In this document: positions 37,676 to 46,292 of the stretch, in pieces | Layout: the number at the start of each line of letters is the position of its first letter | Position numbering within the stretch: the stretch's first letter is position 1 | Source of the DNA: Arsenicicoccus piscis | GTDB taxonomy: Bacteria; Actinomycetota; Actinomycetes; Actinomycetales; Dermatophilaceae | DNA length: 64,000 nucleotides | Reading direction: 5' to 3' | Assembly: GCF_022568835.1 (NCBI RefSeq) | Contig: NZ_JAKZHV010000004.1 | Span: 62,001 to 126,000, forward strand | Program-made: the position numbers and the translations under genes | The notes under the pieces: generated by a model | The model's database searches: none | Told to the model about the DNA's origin: nothing | Seen by the model: the letters and a program-made list of their open reading frames with translations, nothing else

Positions 37676-39172
37676 ATGTCTTCGGCTTCTGCATCGGCCA
37701 CGCGCACCGCCCCGCCCGGGCGCTCCGGCCTCGATCGTTACTTCCGCATCAGCGAGCGCGGCTCCAGCGTCTCGCAGGAGATCCGTGGTGGCATCGTCAC
37801 GTTCTTCACGATGGCCTACATCGTGGTGCTCAACCCGCTCATCATCGGCACGGTCAAGGACTCGTCCGGTCACTACATCGGTGGCGGCACGGAGCCCAAC
37901 CTCGCCATGGTCGCGGCCTGCACGGCCCTGATCGCCGGCGTCATGACGATCCTCATGGGAGTGGTCGCCAACTTCCCGCTCGCGCTGGCGACCGGTCTCG
38001 GGCTGAACGCCTTCCTCGCCTACGGCGTGGCCAGCCTGCCCGAGATGACCTGGGCCGACGCGATGGGCCTGATCGTCATCGAGGGCATCATCATCCTGGT
38101 GCTCGTCCTCACCGGCTTCCGCAAGGCCGTCTTCCACGCGATCCCGGCGCAGCTGAAGACCGCGATCTCGGTCGGCATCGGTCTGTTCATCACCCTCATC
38201 GGGCTCATCGACGCCGGCTTCGTGCGCAAGCCCTCCGGCCCCACGCCGATGGAGCTCGGTATCGGCGGCTTCCTCAACGGCTGGCCGTTGCTCGTCTTCG
38301 TCATCGGCCTGTTCACGATCATCACGCTGCTGGTCAACAAGGTGAAGGGCGCGATCCTCTACGGCATCGTCGCGGCCACGGTGCTCGCGATCGCCCTGGA
38401 GGCGCTGCTGCACGTCGGCTCCCAGACGGACGCGACCGGCAAGGTCGTCAACCCCACGGGCTGGGGTCTCAACGTCCCGACCCTGCCCGGCAACCCGTTC
38501 GCGTCGCCCCAGTTCGGGCTGCTCGGGGACGTGAGCGTGTTCGGCGCCTTCACCAAGATCGGCGTCATCTCGGCGTGCCTGCTCGTCTTCACGCTGATGC
38601 TCGCCGACTTCTTCGACACCATGGGCACGATGGTGGCCATCGGAGGCGAGGCCGGGCTGTTGGACGAGGAGGGCAACCCGCCCGGGTCGCAGCGCATCCT
38701 CGTCGTCGACTCCGTCGCGGCGATCGCCGGTGGTCTGGGGTCGGTCTCGTCCAACACGTCCTACATCGAGTCGGCCGCCGGTGTCGGCGAGGGAGCTCGC
38801 ACCGGTCTGGCCTCGGTCGTGACCGGGGTGCTCTTCCTGCTCGCGACCTTCCTGTCGCCGCTCGTCTCGGTCGTGCCCTACGAGGCCGCAACCCCGGCGC
38901 TCATCGTCGTCGGTTTCCTGATGATGCAGCAGGTTGCCGGCATCGACTGGGACGACCTCGAGCTCGCCATCCCGGCGTTCCTCACCATCGTGCTGATGCC
39001 GTTCTCCTACTCGATCTCGGTTGGCATCGGCGCCGGGTTCGTCGCGTACACCGTCATCAAGGTGGTGCGCGGCAAGGCCACCATGGTCCACCCGCTGATG
39101 TGGCTGGTGTCGGTGCTGTTCGTCGTCTACTTCGCGATGACCCCGGTCAAGTCCGCGCTCGGCGTGGAGTAG
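37676..39172 (+). CDS. NCS2-family purine permease (AzgA/PbuG-like)
   Basis: Proton-linked importer for hypoxanthine, guanine or adenine, 498 residues. Family markers are YFRISERGSSVSQEIRGGIVTF at the start, MAYIVVLNPLIIG, GLGLNAFLAYGV, VGIGLFITLIGLIDAGFV, FFDTMGTMVAIGGEAGLLDE and SSNTSYIESAAGVGEGARTGLASV. These place it in the AzgA subgroup rather than the xanthine/uracil transporters. It is monocistronic and convergent with the multidrug ABC gene. Confidence 0.92.
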   Translation: MSSASASATRTAPPGRSGLDRYFRISERGSSVSQEIRGGIVTFFTMAYIVVLNPLIIGTVKDSSGHYIGGGTEPNLAMVAACTALIAGVMTILMGVVANFPLALATGLGLNAFLAYGVASLPEMTWADAMGLIVIEGIIILVLVLTGFRKAVFHAIPAQLKTAISVGIGLFITLIGLIDAGFVRKPSGPTPMELGIGGFLNGWPLLVFVIGLFTIITLLVNKVKGAILYGIVAATVLAIALEALLHVGSQTDATGKVVNPTGWGLNVPTLPGNPFASPQFGLLGDVSVFGAFTKIGVISACLLVFTLMLADFFDTMGTMVAIGGEAGLLDEEGNPPGSQRILVVDSVAAIAGGLGSVSSNTSYIESAAGVGEGARTGLASVVTGVLFLLATFLSPLVSVVPYEAATPALIVVGFLMMQQVAGIDWDDLELAIPAFLTIVLMPFSYSISVGIGAGFVAYTVIKVVRGKATMVHPLMWLVSVLFVVYFAMTPVKSALGVE

Positions 39173-39185
39173 ACCGGGCATTGGG

Positions 39186-41135
39186 TCAGCGGGCCGCGAG
39201 GCTCGCGTAGCGACCTGCGGCGGCGACCAGGGTGGCGTGCGTGCCGCGCTCGAGGATCTCGGCGTGGTCGAGCACCACGATCTGGTCGGCGTCGCGCACC
39301 GTCGAGAGGCGGTGGGCGATGACGATCGTGGTGCGACCGACGACCAAGGCGTCCAGGGCCGCCTGCAGCCCGCGCTCGGTGTCGTTGTCGAGCGCCGACG
39401 TGGCCTCGTCGAGCAGCAGGATGCGCGGGTTGCGCAGCACCGTGCGGGCGATGGCCAGGCGCTGCTGCTCGCCGCCGCTGAACCGGTAGCCCCGCGCCCC
39501 GACCAGCGTGTGCAGACCCTCGGGCAGGGTGGCGACGACGTCGTCGATCTGGGCAACCTCGAGGGCCTGCCACAGGTCGATGTCGCTGGCGTCGGGCCGG
39601 GCGAGCCGCAGGTTGTCGGCGATCGTGCCGTGCACGAGGTAGGTCTCCTGGGAGACCACGCCGACGAGCGCGGCGAGGTCGGCGCTGGACAGGTCGCGCA
39701 CGTCGATGCCGTCGATGGTCACCCGGCCGGCGGTCGGGTCGTAGAGCCGGGAGACGAGCGCCGCGAAGGTGGACTTGCCCGACCCGGTCTCGCCGACGAG
39801 CGCCAGCGTGGAGCCGGCGGGCACCTCGACCGAGACGTCGTGCAGGGCGTCGGTGTGCGAGCCGGGGTAGCGGAACGACACGTCCTCGAAGCGCACCTCG
39901 CCGCGGGCCTGCTCCCGCGGCAACGCGACGGGGTGGGTCGGCTCGGGCACGTCGACCTCGAGGTCGAGGTAGCCGAAGATCCGGCTGAACAGCGCCATCG
40001 AGGTGACCCATTGGGCGCCGGTGTTGAGCAGGCCCATGAGCGGGCGGAAGATCGAGGACTGCAGCGCCGTGAACGCGACGAGCGTGCCGATGGTCATACC
40101 ACCGCTGGTGGCGGGCAGTCCGGCGACGAGGTAGATGGCGGCCGGGATCAGCGCGAAGATGATCTGCATCGTGGCCATCCGCCACCGGCCGGCGAGCTGG
40201 GAGGCGAGCTCGAGATCGACGAGGGAGGCGCTGGTCGCGGCGAACTCGGCCGAGCGGCGTTCGCCGATGCCGAGGGTCTTGGTCAGCCGGGCGCCGCTCA
40301 CGGACAGGGTCTCGTCGACGATGCCGTTGAGCTCGGCGAGGCCGCCCTGCAGCCGGGTCGTGAGGTCGCGACGCAGCAGGGCGACGCGGCGGGTCAGCCA
40401 GATGGCCGGGGGGATCACGACGAGGGAGAGCAGGGAGAGCCGCCAGGACAGGGCGGCCATCGCGACGGCAGTGGCGATCGCGGTCGTGACGTTGCTGGCG
40501 ATCGAGGTCGCGGTGTCGGTGATCACCGACTGCATGCCGGCGATGTCGTTGGTCAGTCGAGACTGCACCTCACCGCCGCGGGTGCGGGTGAAGAAGCCGA
40601 GGCTCTGGCCCTGCAGGTGGTCGAACACGCGGGTGCGTAGACCGTGCATGAGCCGCTGCCCGACGCGACTGGAGATCCAGGTCTGCAGCACGCCGAACAG
40701 CTGGGTGACCACGGTGATCGCGACCAGCCCGCCGACGGCGAGCAGCAGCAGGCGCACGTCCTGGTGCGGGATGGCCTGGTCGACGATGTCGCGCACGAGG
40801 AACGGCGAGGCGGTGCCGAGCAGGCTGGTCCCGACGATCAGGGTCATGACCAGCGCGATCTGTCCGCGGTAGGGAGAGAACAGGGCGGCGACGCGCCGCC
40901 AGGAGACCGGGGACTCGTCGAGCTGGGCGCGGTCCGCGGGATCGACCTGAGCCGGGCGCGGACCACCAGGACCAGGGCCACCAGGACCAGGGCCACCGTG
41001 ACCGCGCGAGCCGCCACGACCGCTGTGACCGCTGGAGCCGCCGGGACCGCCGTGACCGCCAGGGTCACCGGAGCCGGCACCCAGCGGGCGCGGGGCGGTG
41101 AAGGGGGAATGGGTGGTGATGCTCAAGGGCGTCAC
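39186..41135 (-). CDS. ABC multidrug exporter (fused permease and ATPase)
   Basis: Half-transporter of about 649 residues that dimerises to export drugs or lipids. A Gly/Pro/His-rich N-terminal leader with GGPGPGGPGPGG repeats precedes six helices (IALVMTLIVGTSLLG onwards). The ATPase has GETGSGKSTFAALVSRLYDP (Walker A), FSGGEQQRLAIARTVLR (signature) and ILLLDEATSALDNDTE (Walker B), then IVIAHRLSTVRDAD. The start is uncertain: GTG 41135 is preceded by ggtagga, and a TTG lies at 41156. It is divergent from a MarR gene, with shared operators between them. Confidence 0.88.
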   Translation of the reverse strand: MTPLSITTHSPFTAPRPLGAGSGDPGGHGGPGGSSGHSGRGGSRGHGGPGPGGPGPGGPRPAQVDPADRAQLDESPVSWRRVAALFSPYRGQIALVMTLIVGTSLLGTASPFLVRDIVDQAIPHQDVRLLLLAVGGLVAITVVTQLFGVLQTWISSRVGQRLMHGLRTRVFDHLQGQSLGFFTRTRGGEVQSRLTNDIAGMQSVITDTATSIASNVTTAIATAVAMAALSWRLSLLSLVVIPPAIWLTRRVALLRRDLTTRLQGGLAELNGIVDETLSVSGARLTKTLGIGERRSAEFAATSASLVDLELASQLAGRWRMATMQIIFALIPAAIYLVAGLPATSGGMTIGTLVAFTALQSSIFRPLMGLLNTGAQWVTSMALFSRIFGYLDLEVDVPEPTHPVALPREQARGEVRFEDVSFRYPGSHTDALHDVSVEVPAGSTLALVGETGSGKSTFAALVSRLYDPTAGRVTIDGIDVRDLSSADLAALVGVVSQETYLVHGTIADNLRLARPDASDIDLWQALEVAQIDDVVATLPEGLHTLVGARGYRFSGGEQQRLAIARTVLRNPRILLLDEATSALDNDTERGLQAALDALVVGRTTIVIAHRLSTVRDADQIVVLDHAEILERGTHATLVAAAGRYASLAAR

Positions 41136-41229
41136 TCCTACCGGGGTGAGGGGCAAAGACGAGGGGCTGGGACAAGGGGCTGATCAGGTGCGGCGGGAGC
41201 CCTCTGGCCAACCGCCCGACCGCAGGTGC

Positions 41230-41273
41230 TGAGGCCACCTCCGTTGTTAGTGAGGCTACCTCACCATGAGGTA
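41230..41273. promoter_or_regulatory. Overlapping palindromes between the multidrug ABC and marR genes
   Basis: Half-sites alternate: TGAGG-cca-CCTCc (41230-41242), GTGAGG-cta-CCTCAC (41250-41264) and TACCTCA-cca-TGAGGTA (41257-41273). The last two are perfect and share a half-site. TGAGGT at 41267 also fits the -35 position for TAGCAT (41290-41295), the -10 box of marR. The layout suits a MarR dimer repressing both genes. Confidence 0.7.
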
Positions 41274-41302
41274 ACGGAGCAACCTGCGCTAGCATTCCCT
41301 TC

Positions 41303-41899
41303 ATGAACCGGCCCGACCCGCACGTCCACCGACCTGGCGCGCACGCCCACCGGCCCGACGTGCACACCCCTCGACCCGACCTGGACGTCGAGGTCGACCT
41401 GGACGGGCGGCTCACCGACCTGCTGATGCTGGCCGCCCGCGGTCTGCGCGGTCAGCTGCGGCCGCCCGCCGGGTGCACGCCGGGGGAGGGCGCCGCCGAC
41501 GACCTGCCGCCGCACCTGGTGCGGGCGCTGCGCGTGTTCGCCCACTCCGACGGGCTGCGCGCGTCCGAGCTGGCCCGCCACCTGCGGGTGGCACCGCGCT
41601 CGGCGACGGAGATGGTCGACGGCCTGCAGGAGCGCGGTCTGGTCACCCGGGAGCCGGACCCCACCGACCGGCGAGCCACGTTGGTGCGGGCCACCTCCCG
41701 GGCCGAGGCCGTGCTCGCCGAGGCGGCCGAGCGACGCCGGGACGCCGGCCGGGCGGTCTTCGCCCGGCTCGAGGAGGGGGACCGACGCGAGCTGGCCCGC
41801 CTGCTCGGCCTCGTGGTCGAGGCGGAGGAGCAGACGGGCCAGGCGAGAGGGCATCGGCCGGGAGACCCGGGCGACCACCCGCGCGCGAGCCTGCGCTAG
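41303..41899 (+). CDS. MarR-family transcriptional regulator
   Basis: A 198-residue regulator with a winged helix: LRVFAHSDGLRASELARHLRVAPRSATEMVDGLQERGLVTREPDPTDRRATLV spans the DNA-binding core, including the wing. A His/Pro/Asp-rich N-terminal leader (RPDPHVHRPGAHAHRPDVHT) is unusual and could bind metal; this is inference. The start lies 7 nt after TAGCAT, suggesting a leaderless mRNA. It probably represses the divergent multidrug exporter and itself. Confidence 0.88.
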   Translation: MNRPDPHVHRPGAHAHRPDVHTPRPDLDVEVDLDGRLTDLLMLAARGLRGQLRPPAGCTPGEGAADDLPPHLVRALRVFAHSDGLRASELARHLRVAPRSATEMVDGLQERGLVTREPDPTDRRATLVRATSRAEAVLAEAAERRRDAGRAVFARLEEGDRRELARLLGLVVEAEEQTGQARGHRPGDPGDHPRASLR

Positions 41900-41926
41900 G
41901 GATCTACTGGCGCTGAGGGATCTACC

Positions 41927-42718
41927 TCAGCTGACGTCCGAGCGCTGCACGCGGATCATGCCGAGGATCGTCAGCACCGCGGCGTACCCGATGAGCACCA
42001 GTGCGCCGGCCCACCAGGACAGCTGGTGCACCGTGGGGCTCTGCGACGGCTGGTTGACGATCGCGCTGGTCGCCGCGCTCGGCAGATAGGGCACGACCTT
42101 GCTGCCCCAGCTGACGAAGGACAGCCCCAAGGACGCCAGCGGCTCGACGATCCAGGCGGCGCCGATCATCACGAGCAGCGCGGTGACCTGGTTCTTCATC
42201 AAGATGCCTGCGCCGAGCCCGATGAGGGCCCAGAGGCCGAGGACCAGCAGGCTGAGCGCCAGGGTGCGGAAGACGTCGCCGCCTGGGAACGGCGAGAACC
42301 CCTTGGACGCGAGGATGCTGGCGCCGACGGCCACCGACCCGATGAGCGAGATGATCCCGTAGAACGCGCCGATGCCGAGGAGCGAGATCACCTTGGCGAT
42401 CATGGCGGTCGCGCGACGCGGGACGGCGAGCAGGGTGCTCGTGATGGTCTGGTGGCGATACTCCTGACCGATCGACAGCACGCCGATCGTCATGGTCAGG
42501 ACGTACGCCATCGACAGGCCTCCGGTGTAGACCAGGTTGGCCATCTGCGACTTGGTGCCCTGGGGGGTCCCCTCGGCGCCGGGGGTGCTCGCGGTAACCA
42601 CGAAGGCGAACAACGCCGCCATCGCCGCGCCGGCGAGGAAGATGCCGATGGCCATGCCCCACCACAGTCGGGTCGTGAACAGCTTGCGGAACTCGGACTT
42701 GATGGCTCGGGTCATCAT
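41927..42718 (-). CDS. ABC-2 type transporter permease
   Basis: Membrane subunit of 263 residues with six hydrophobic segments, starting MMTRAIKSEFRKLFTTRLWW, the common entry of ABC-2 permeases. A cytosolic loop carries GQEYRHQTITSTLLAVPRR, a conserved coupling-type motif of the group. Its ATG overlaps the stop of the ATPase (ATGA). Probably exports a lipid, drug or peptide. Confidence 0.85.
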   Translation of the reverse strand: MMTRAIKSEFRKLFTTRLWWGMAIGIFLAGAAMAALFAFVVTASTPGAEGTPQGTKSQMANLVYTGGLSMAYVLTMTIGVLSIGQEYRHQTITSTLLAVPRRATAMIAKVISLLGIGAFYGIISLIGSVAVGASILASKGFSPFPGGDVFRTLALSLLVLGLWALIGLGAGILMKNQVTALLVMIGAAWIVEPLASLGLSFVSWGSKVVPYLPSAATSAIVNQPSQSPTVHQLSWWAGALVLIGYAAVLTILGMIRVQRSDVS

Positions 42719-43638
42719 CGGGGGTCCCCTCCCTCGAGGTTGCGGTTCGTGCCCTCGGTCAGCTCGAAGAACGTGGTCTCGAGGTCGGTCTGCACCGCCA
42801 CGAGCTCGTAGATCGGCAACCTCGCCCCCAGCGCGAGGTCGCCGATCCGGACGTGGTCGTCGGTCTCCACGACGAGCGCCCCGTCGGGGCCGGCGGTCGC
42901 AGCCAGGTCGGCGGACCGCAGTGCCTCCTGCAGCGCTGCGGAGTCGGACGTGCGGACCCGCGTGCGGGGTGCGCCGTGCAGCTCGGCGATGGTGCCCTGG
43001 CGAATCATTCTGCCGTTGTTGATGATCACCACGTCGTCGACGGTCTGCTGGACCTCCGAGAGCATGTGGCTGGAGACGACGATCGTGCGGCCCTCGCTGC
43101 TCAGGTGGCGCAGGAACCCACGCAGCCACCGGATGCCCTCCGGGTCCAGCCCGTTGGCCGGCTCGTCCAGGACGAGGACGCCGGGGTCGCCGAGCAGGGC
43201 GGCGGCCAGGCCGAGGCGCTGGCGCATGCCCATGGAGTAGCCGCCGGCTCGCTTGCGGGCGGCCGCGGGGATGCCGACCAGCTCGAGGAGCTCGTCGACC
43301 CGCTGGTCCGACACGCCGCTCGCGGCGGCGAGGACGCGCAGGTGGTCGCGGCCGGTGCGGCCGGGGTGGAAGCTCGTGGCCTCCAGCGCGGCGCCCACGG
43401 TCTGCAGCGGGTTCGCCAGCTGGTCGTAGCGCTCCCCACCGATCAGTGCGGTGCCCGCGGTCGGCCGGACCAGGCCGAGGAGCATGCGCAGCGTGGTGGT
43501 CTTGCCGGCGCCGTTCGGGCCGAGGAAGCCGGTGATGCGGCCGGGGCTCATGGTGCAGGTGAGCTGGTCGACGGCGACGAAGCTGCCGAAGCTCTTGGTC
43601 AGTCCGTCGATCTGGATCGGTCGGCCGGTGGCCGTCAT
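42715..43638 (-). CDS. ABC transporter ATP-binding protein (drug/bacitracin-exporter type)
   Basis: ATPase of 307 residues. Walker A is FLGPNGAGKTTTLRMLLGL, the signature is YSMGMRQRLGLAAALL, Walker B is VLVLDEPANGLDPEGIRW and the switch His is in VVSSHMLSEVQQ. A C-terminal regulatory part of about 80 residues follows, as in DrrA- or BcrA-like proteins. The start at 43638 gives MTATGRPIQIDGLTKSFG. It is co-translated with the ABC-2 permease. Confidence 0.9.
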   Translation of the reverse strand: MTATGRPIQIDGLTKSFGSFVAVDQLTCTMSPGRITGFLGPNGAGKTTTLRMLLGLVRPTAGTALIGGERYDQLANPLQTVGAALEATSFHPGRTGRDHLRVLAAASGVSDQRVDELLELVGIPAAARKRAGGYSMGMRQRLGLAAALLGDPGVLVLDEPANGLDPEGIRWLRGFLRHLSSEGRTIVVSSHMLSEVQQTVDDVVIINNGRMIRQGTIAELHGAPRTRVRTSDSAALQEALRSADLAATAGPDGALVVETDDHVRIGDLALGARLPIYELVAVQTDLETTFFELTEGTNRNLEGGDPR

Positions 43639-43861
43639 CGGATCCCCCTGTGGTCGTCGGGAAAGGTGCGGTGCTCGTTCACAGGCACCACCCTGCCCGG
43701 TTCGCACCCGCGGGGCATCCTCCTGGCGGTGGATTCAGGGAAGAGTCAGGGTCAGTCTGTCGGGGGAGCAGGGCTGACCCTGAGAGCCCGGGCCTAGACT
43801 GGCGACGTTCTCTGGCCCGCCCGTGGCGCGCCAGTCGGTGGTCTCACCCAAGGAGTGACCG
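43639..43861. promoter_or_regulatory. Divergent region with inverted repeat between the ABC-2 operon and deoC
   Basis: A perfect 10-bp inverted repeat, TCAGGGTCAG (43746-43755) and CTGACCCTGA (43774-43783), lies with an 18-nt spacer just upstream of TAGACT (43795-43800), a good -10 box for deoC. It may be an operator, for example for a nucleoside-responsive repressor; the regulator is unknown. Confidence 0.45.
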
Positions 43862-44521
43862 ATGGCCCCTTCCCCCACGTCCCTGACGCGCGCGCAGGTG
43901 GCGGCGATGGTCGACCACACCCTGCTCAAGCCGGAGGCGACGCCCGCCGACGTCGCGGCCCTGGTGGCCGAGGGCGAGCGGCTCGGGGTCTACTCGGTGT
44001 GCGTGTCGCCGTCCATGCTCCCGGTGCAGACGTCGCTGCTCGTGGCGACCGTCTGCGGCTTCCCGTCCGGCAAGCACACCCCGGCCGTCAAGGCCGCCGA
44101 GGCCGCCGAGTCGGTCAACCTCGGTGCCGACGAGGTCGACATGGTCATCGACGTGGGCTCGGCCGTCGCCGGCGACTTCGACCACGTGCGCGCCGAGATC
44201 GAGGCCGTGCGCGAGACGACCCGCGACGTGGTGCTCAAGGTCATCATCGAGTCGGCGGCGCTCTCCGACGACGCGATCGTCGCCGCGTGCGAGGCCGCCA
44301 TGGCGGCGGGCGCCGACTTCGTCAAGACGTCCACCGGCTTCCACCCGGCCGGCGGAGCCTCCGTGGAGGCCGTGCGGCTGATGCGCCAGACCGTCGGAGA
44401 TCGCTTGGGGGTCAAGGCTTCTGGCGGCATCCGCACGACCGAGGCGGCGCTCGCGATGATCGACGCGGGCGCCAACCGCCTGGGCCTGTCCGGCACGGCG
44501 GCCGTGCTCGACGGGTTGTAG
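43862..44521 (+). CDS. deoC: Deoxyribose-phosphate aldolase
   Basis: Cleaves 2-deoxyribose 5-phosphate to acetaldehyde and glyceraldehyde 3-phosphate in deoxynucleoside salvage. It is a class I aldolase of 219 residues: [19 protein letters not shown] at the start, [28 protein letters not shown], the Schiff-base Lys in [16 protein letters not shown], and the second Lys in [15 protein letters not shown]. The start follows aaggagtg. It is monocistronic and ends at a strong terminator. Confidence 0.95.
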   Translation: MAPSPTSLTRAQVAAMVDHTLLKPEATPADVAALVAEGERLGVYSVCVSPSMLPVQTSLLVATVCGFPSGKHTPAVKAAEAAESVNLGADEVDMVIDVGSAVAGDFDHVRAEIEAVRETTRDVVLKVIIESAALSDDAIVAACEAAMAAGADFVKTSTGFHPAGGASVEAVRLMRQTVGDRLGVKASGGIRTTEAALAMIDAGANRLGLSGTAAVLDGL

Positions 44522-44538
44522 ACGACCGCGCCAGGACG

Positions 44539-44578
44539 GTGGCAGTCTGCTGGTCGGATGCGACCAGCAGGCTGCCAC
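44539..44578. terminator. Bidirectional terminator between deoC and the amidohydrolase gene
   Basis: The 18-nt arms gtggcagtctgctggtcg and cgaccagcaggctgccac pair at 17 of 18 positions (the other is G-U) around a 4-nt loop. On the plus strand they are followed by tgtcttt. The hairpin lies 17 nt after the deoC stop and 30 nt from the stop of the convergent amidohydrolase gene. Confidence 0.85.
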
Positions 44579-44607
44579 TGTCTTTCCCTGACCGTGTCGG
44601 GCCGGCG

Positions 44608-46191
44608 TCAGCTCGCGTGCACGACGCGGCCGGCGACCAGGGTGGCCACGATCCCCGTCTGCTGCAACGCCGCTGCCGCCTCACCGCTCGGGAGGTCCTG
44701 GGCGGCAAGGGGATTCGTCTCGAGCAGCACGAGATCGCCTGGGCCGCCGACCTCGACACCGCGGACGCCGTCGGTGGAGGACGACAGCGCCTCGGCCACG
44801 GTCAGGGCCTGCTCGGGGTGCCACGGCGGTCGGTCGTCGGCCGAGCGGTGGACCGCCGCAGCCATCGCCAGCCACGGGTCGAGCGGTGACACCGGGGCGT
44901 CCGACCCCAGCCGCACGTCGACCCCGGCGTCGAGCAGCGACCGCAGCGGGAAGCAGCGCTCGGCCCGGTCGGCCCAGCACGCCATCGTCACGTCGCGGTC
45001 GTCCCACAGGTGAGCGGGCTGGACGGAGGCGGCGATCCCGAGCCGGGCCATCCGGTCTACGTCGGACCAGGCCATGAGCTGGGCGTGCTCGACCGTGCCG
45101 CGGGCACCGGTGGCCTCGAAGGCCTGCAGGGCGTCGGCCACGGCCGCGTCGCCGATCGCGTGCAGGGCCACCTGCAGCCCTCCGGCGTGGGCGCGCGACA
45201 GCAAGCTGGTGAGCGCGGGCAGCGGCACGTTCTGCACGCCGCGGTCGTGCTGCTCGTCGCCGGGTATCGGGGTCGCGTCCGTGTAGGGCGTGCAGCAGTA
45301 GGCCGTGCGCGTGTTGAGCGACCCGTCCGAGATGATCTTGAACGGGCCCATGGTCACCAGGCCGTCGGAGCCGGGCAACAGCTCACCCGTGCGTAGACCG
45401 TGCGCCAGCGCCTCCTCGAGCCCGGCCTCGTAGACCGCTCGCCGGACCCGGAGGGCGGCGCCCGACGCCCTGGGTGCCGGTGGGGTCCCGACGGGCGGCC
45501 CGTCGACCCACTCCAGGTCGACGATGCCGGTCACGCCTCGGGCGTTTGCGGCGGAAACGACTGTGGCGCAAGCGTCCTGGACGGTCTGTCCCACGCCGGG
45601 CAGGTCTATCAGCCGGGGGAAGAGGGCGAACCACTCGGCCTCCGCGATGACGCCGGGTCGCGGCTCGAGCCCGAGGAGCCGCTGCGCCCGGGAGCTGAGC
45701 CAGCCGTGGTGCCCGTCGCCGCTGATGAGCACGACCGGGCGGTCGCCGGCGACCGCGTCGAGGTCGGCGGTGCCGGGCGCGCGGGTCCAGGTGGCCGAGC
45801 GGTGGCCCCAGCCTTGCAGCGTCGCACCGGGCGGGAGGCCGGGCAGCGCCGCAGCGACGATCGCGCAGGCGTCCTCGGGCGACCGGGTGCCGCTGGTGTC
45901 CAGGCGGGACGTCGAGAGGGCCCACTGGCCCAGGTGGACGTGCTGGTCCCACAGCCCCGGGATCACGAATCGCCCACCGCCGTCGATGATCTCGGCGCCG
46001 CGCCGAGCGAGGTGCGGACCCACCTCGCGGACGATGCCGTCGACGATCCGGACGTCGACGATCCGGACGTCGACGGGCGTGAGTGCGGGGTCGCTGGGGG
46101 TCTCGAGGTCGACGACCCGGACGTCGCGCACGAGCACCGACGTGCCCGTCGCGACGCCGGCCGACGCCACCGGAGGAGGGGCCGACGTCAC
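44608..46191 (-). CDS. Amidohydrolase family protein (YtcJ-like)
   Basis: Metal-dependent hydrolase of 527 residues. The first metal site is in FVIPGLWDQHVHLGQW, further His ligands are in SGDGHHGWLS and ALHAIGDAAVADAL, HAQLMAWSDVDRM carries another, and the catalytic Asp is in VRLGSDAPVSPLDPW. This order matches the YtcJ-like imidazolonepropionase-type subgroup; the substrate is unknown. The GTG start overlaps the stop of a 34-residue microprotein gene, which in turn overlaps the MFS gene, so it ends a four-gene operon. A VRIVDVRIVDG duplication lies near residues 42-52. Confidence 0.88.
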   Translation of the reverse strand: MTSAPPPVASAGVATGTSVLVRDVRVVDLETPSDPALTPVDVRIVDVRIVDGIVREVGPHLARRGAEIIDGGGRFVIPGLWDQHVHLGQWALSTSRLDTSGTRSPEDACAIVAAALPGLPPGATLQGWGHRSATWTRAPGTADLDAVAGDRPVVLISGDGHHGWLSSRAQRLLGLEPRPGVIAEAEWFALFPRLIDLPGVGQTVQDACATVVSAANARGVTGIVDLEWVDGPPVGTPPAPRASGAALRVRRAVYEAGLEEALAHGLRTGELLPGSDGLVTMGPFKIISDGSLNTRTAYCCTPYTDATPIPGDEQHDRGVQNVPLPALTSLLSRAHAGGLQVALHAIGDAAVADALQAFEATGARGTVEHAQLMAWSDVDRMARLGIAASVQPAHLWDDRDVTMACWADRAERCFPLRSLLDAGVDVRLGSDAPVSPLDPWLAMAAAVHRSADDRPPWHPEQALTVAEALSSSTDGVRGVEVGGPGDLVLLETNPLAAQDLPSGEAAAALQQTGIVATLVAGRVVHAS

Positions 46192-46292
46192 CGACCGACG
46201 CCGGCCACGCCGGCGAGCCCGCCGTAGGCGGCCAGAGCCAGACAGACGATGAGGACCACCCAGGTGGCCATGCGCCGGAAGCGGGGGGTCAT
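46188..46292 (-). CDS. 34-residue single-pass membrane microprotein
   Basis: A short gene reading MTPRFRRMATWVV, then LIVCLALAAYGGLAGVAGVGR. Its ATG overlaps the stop of the MFS gene (ATGA) and its TGA overlaps the GTG of the amidohydrolase gene (GTGA). Such double 4-nt overlaps make translation very likely. The basic N-terminus (RFRR) and one 18-20 residue helix predict a membrane protein with its N-terminus inside. It may assist the MFS transporter, as small subunits do for some other transporters, but I know of no named family. Confidence 0.7.
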   Translation of the reverse strand: MTPRFRRMATWVVLIVCLALAAYGGLAGVAGVGR

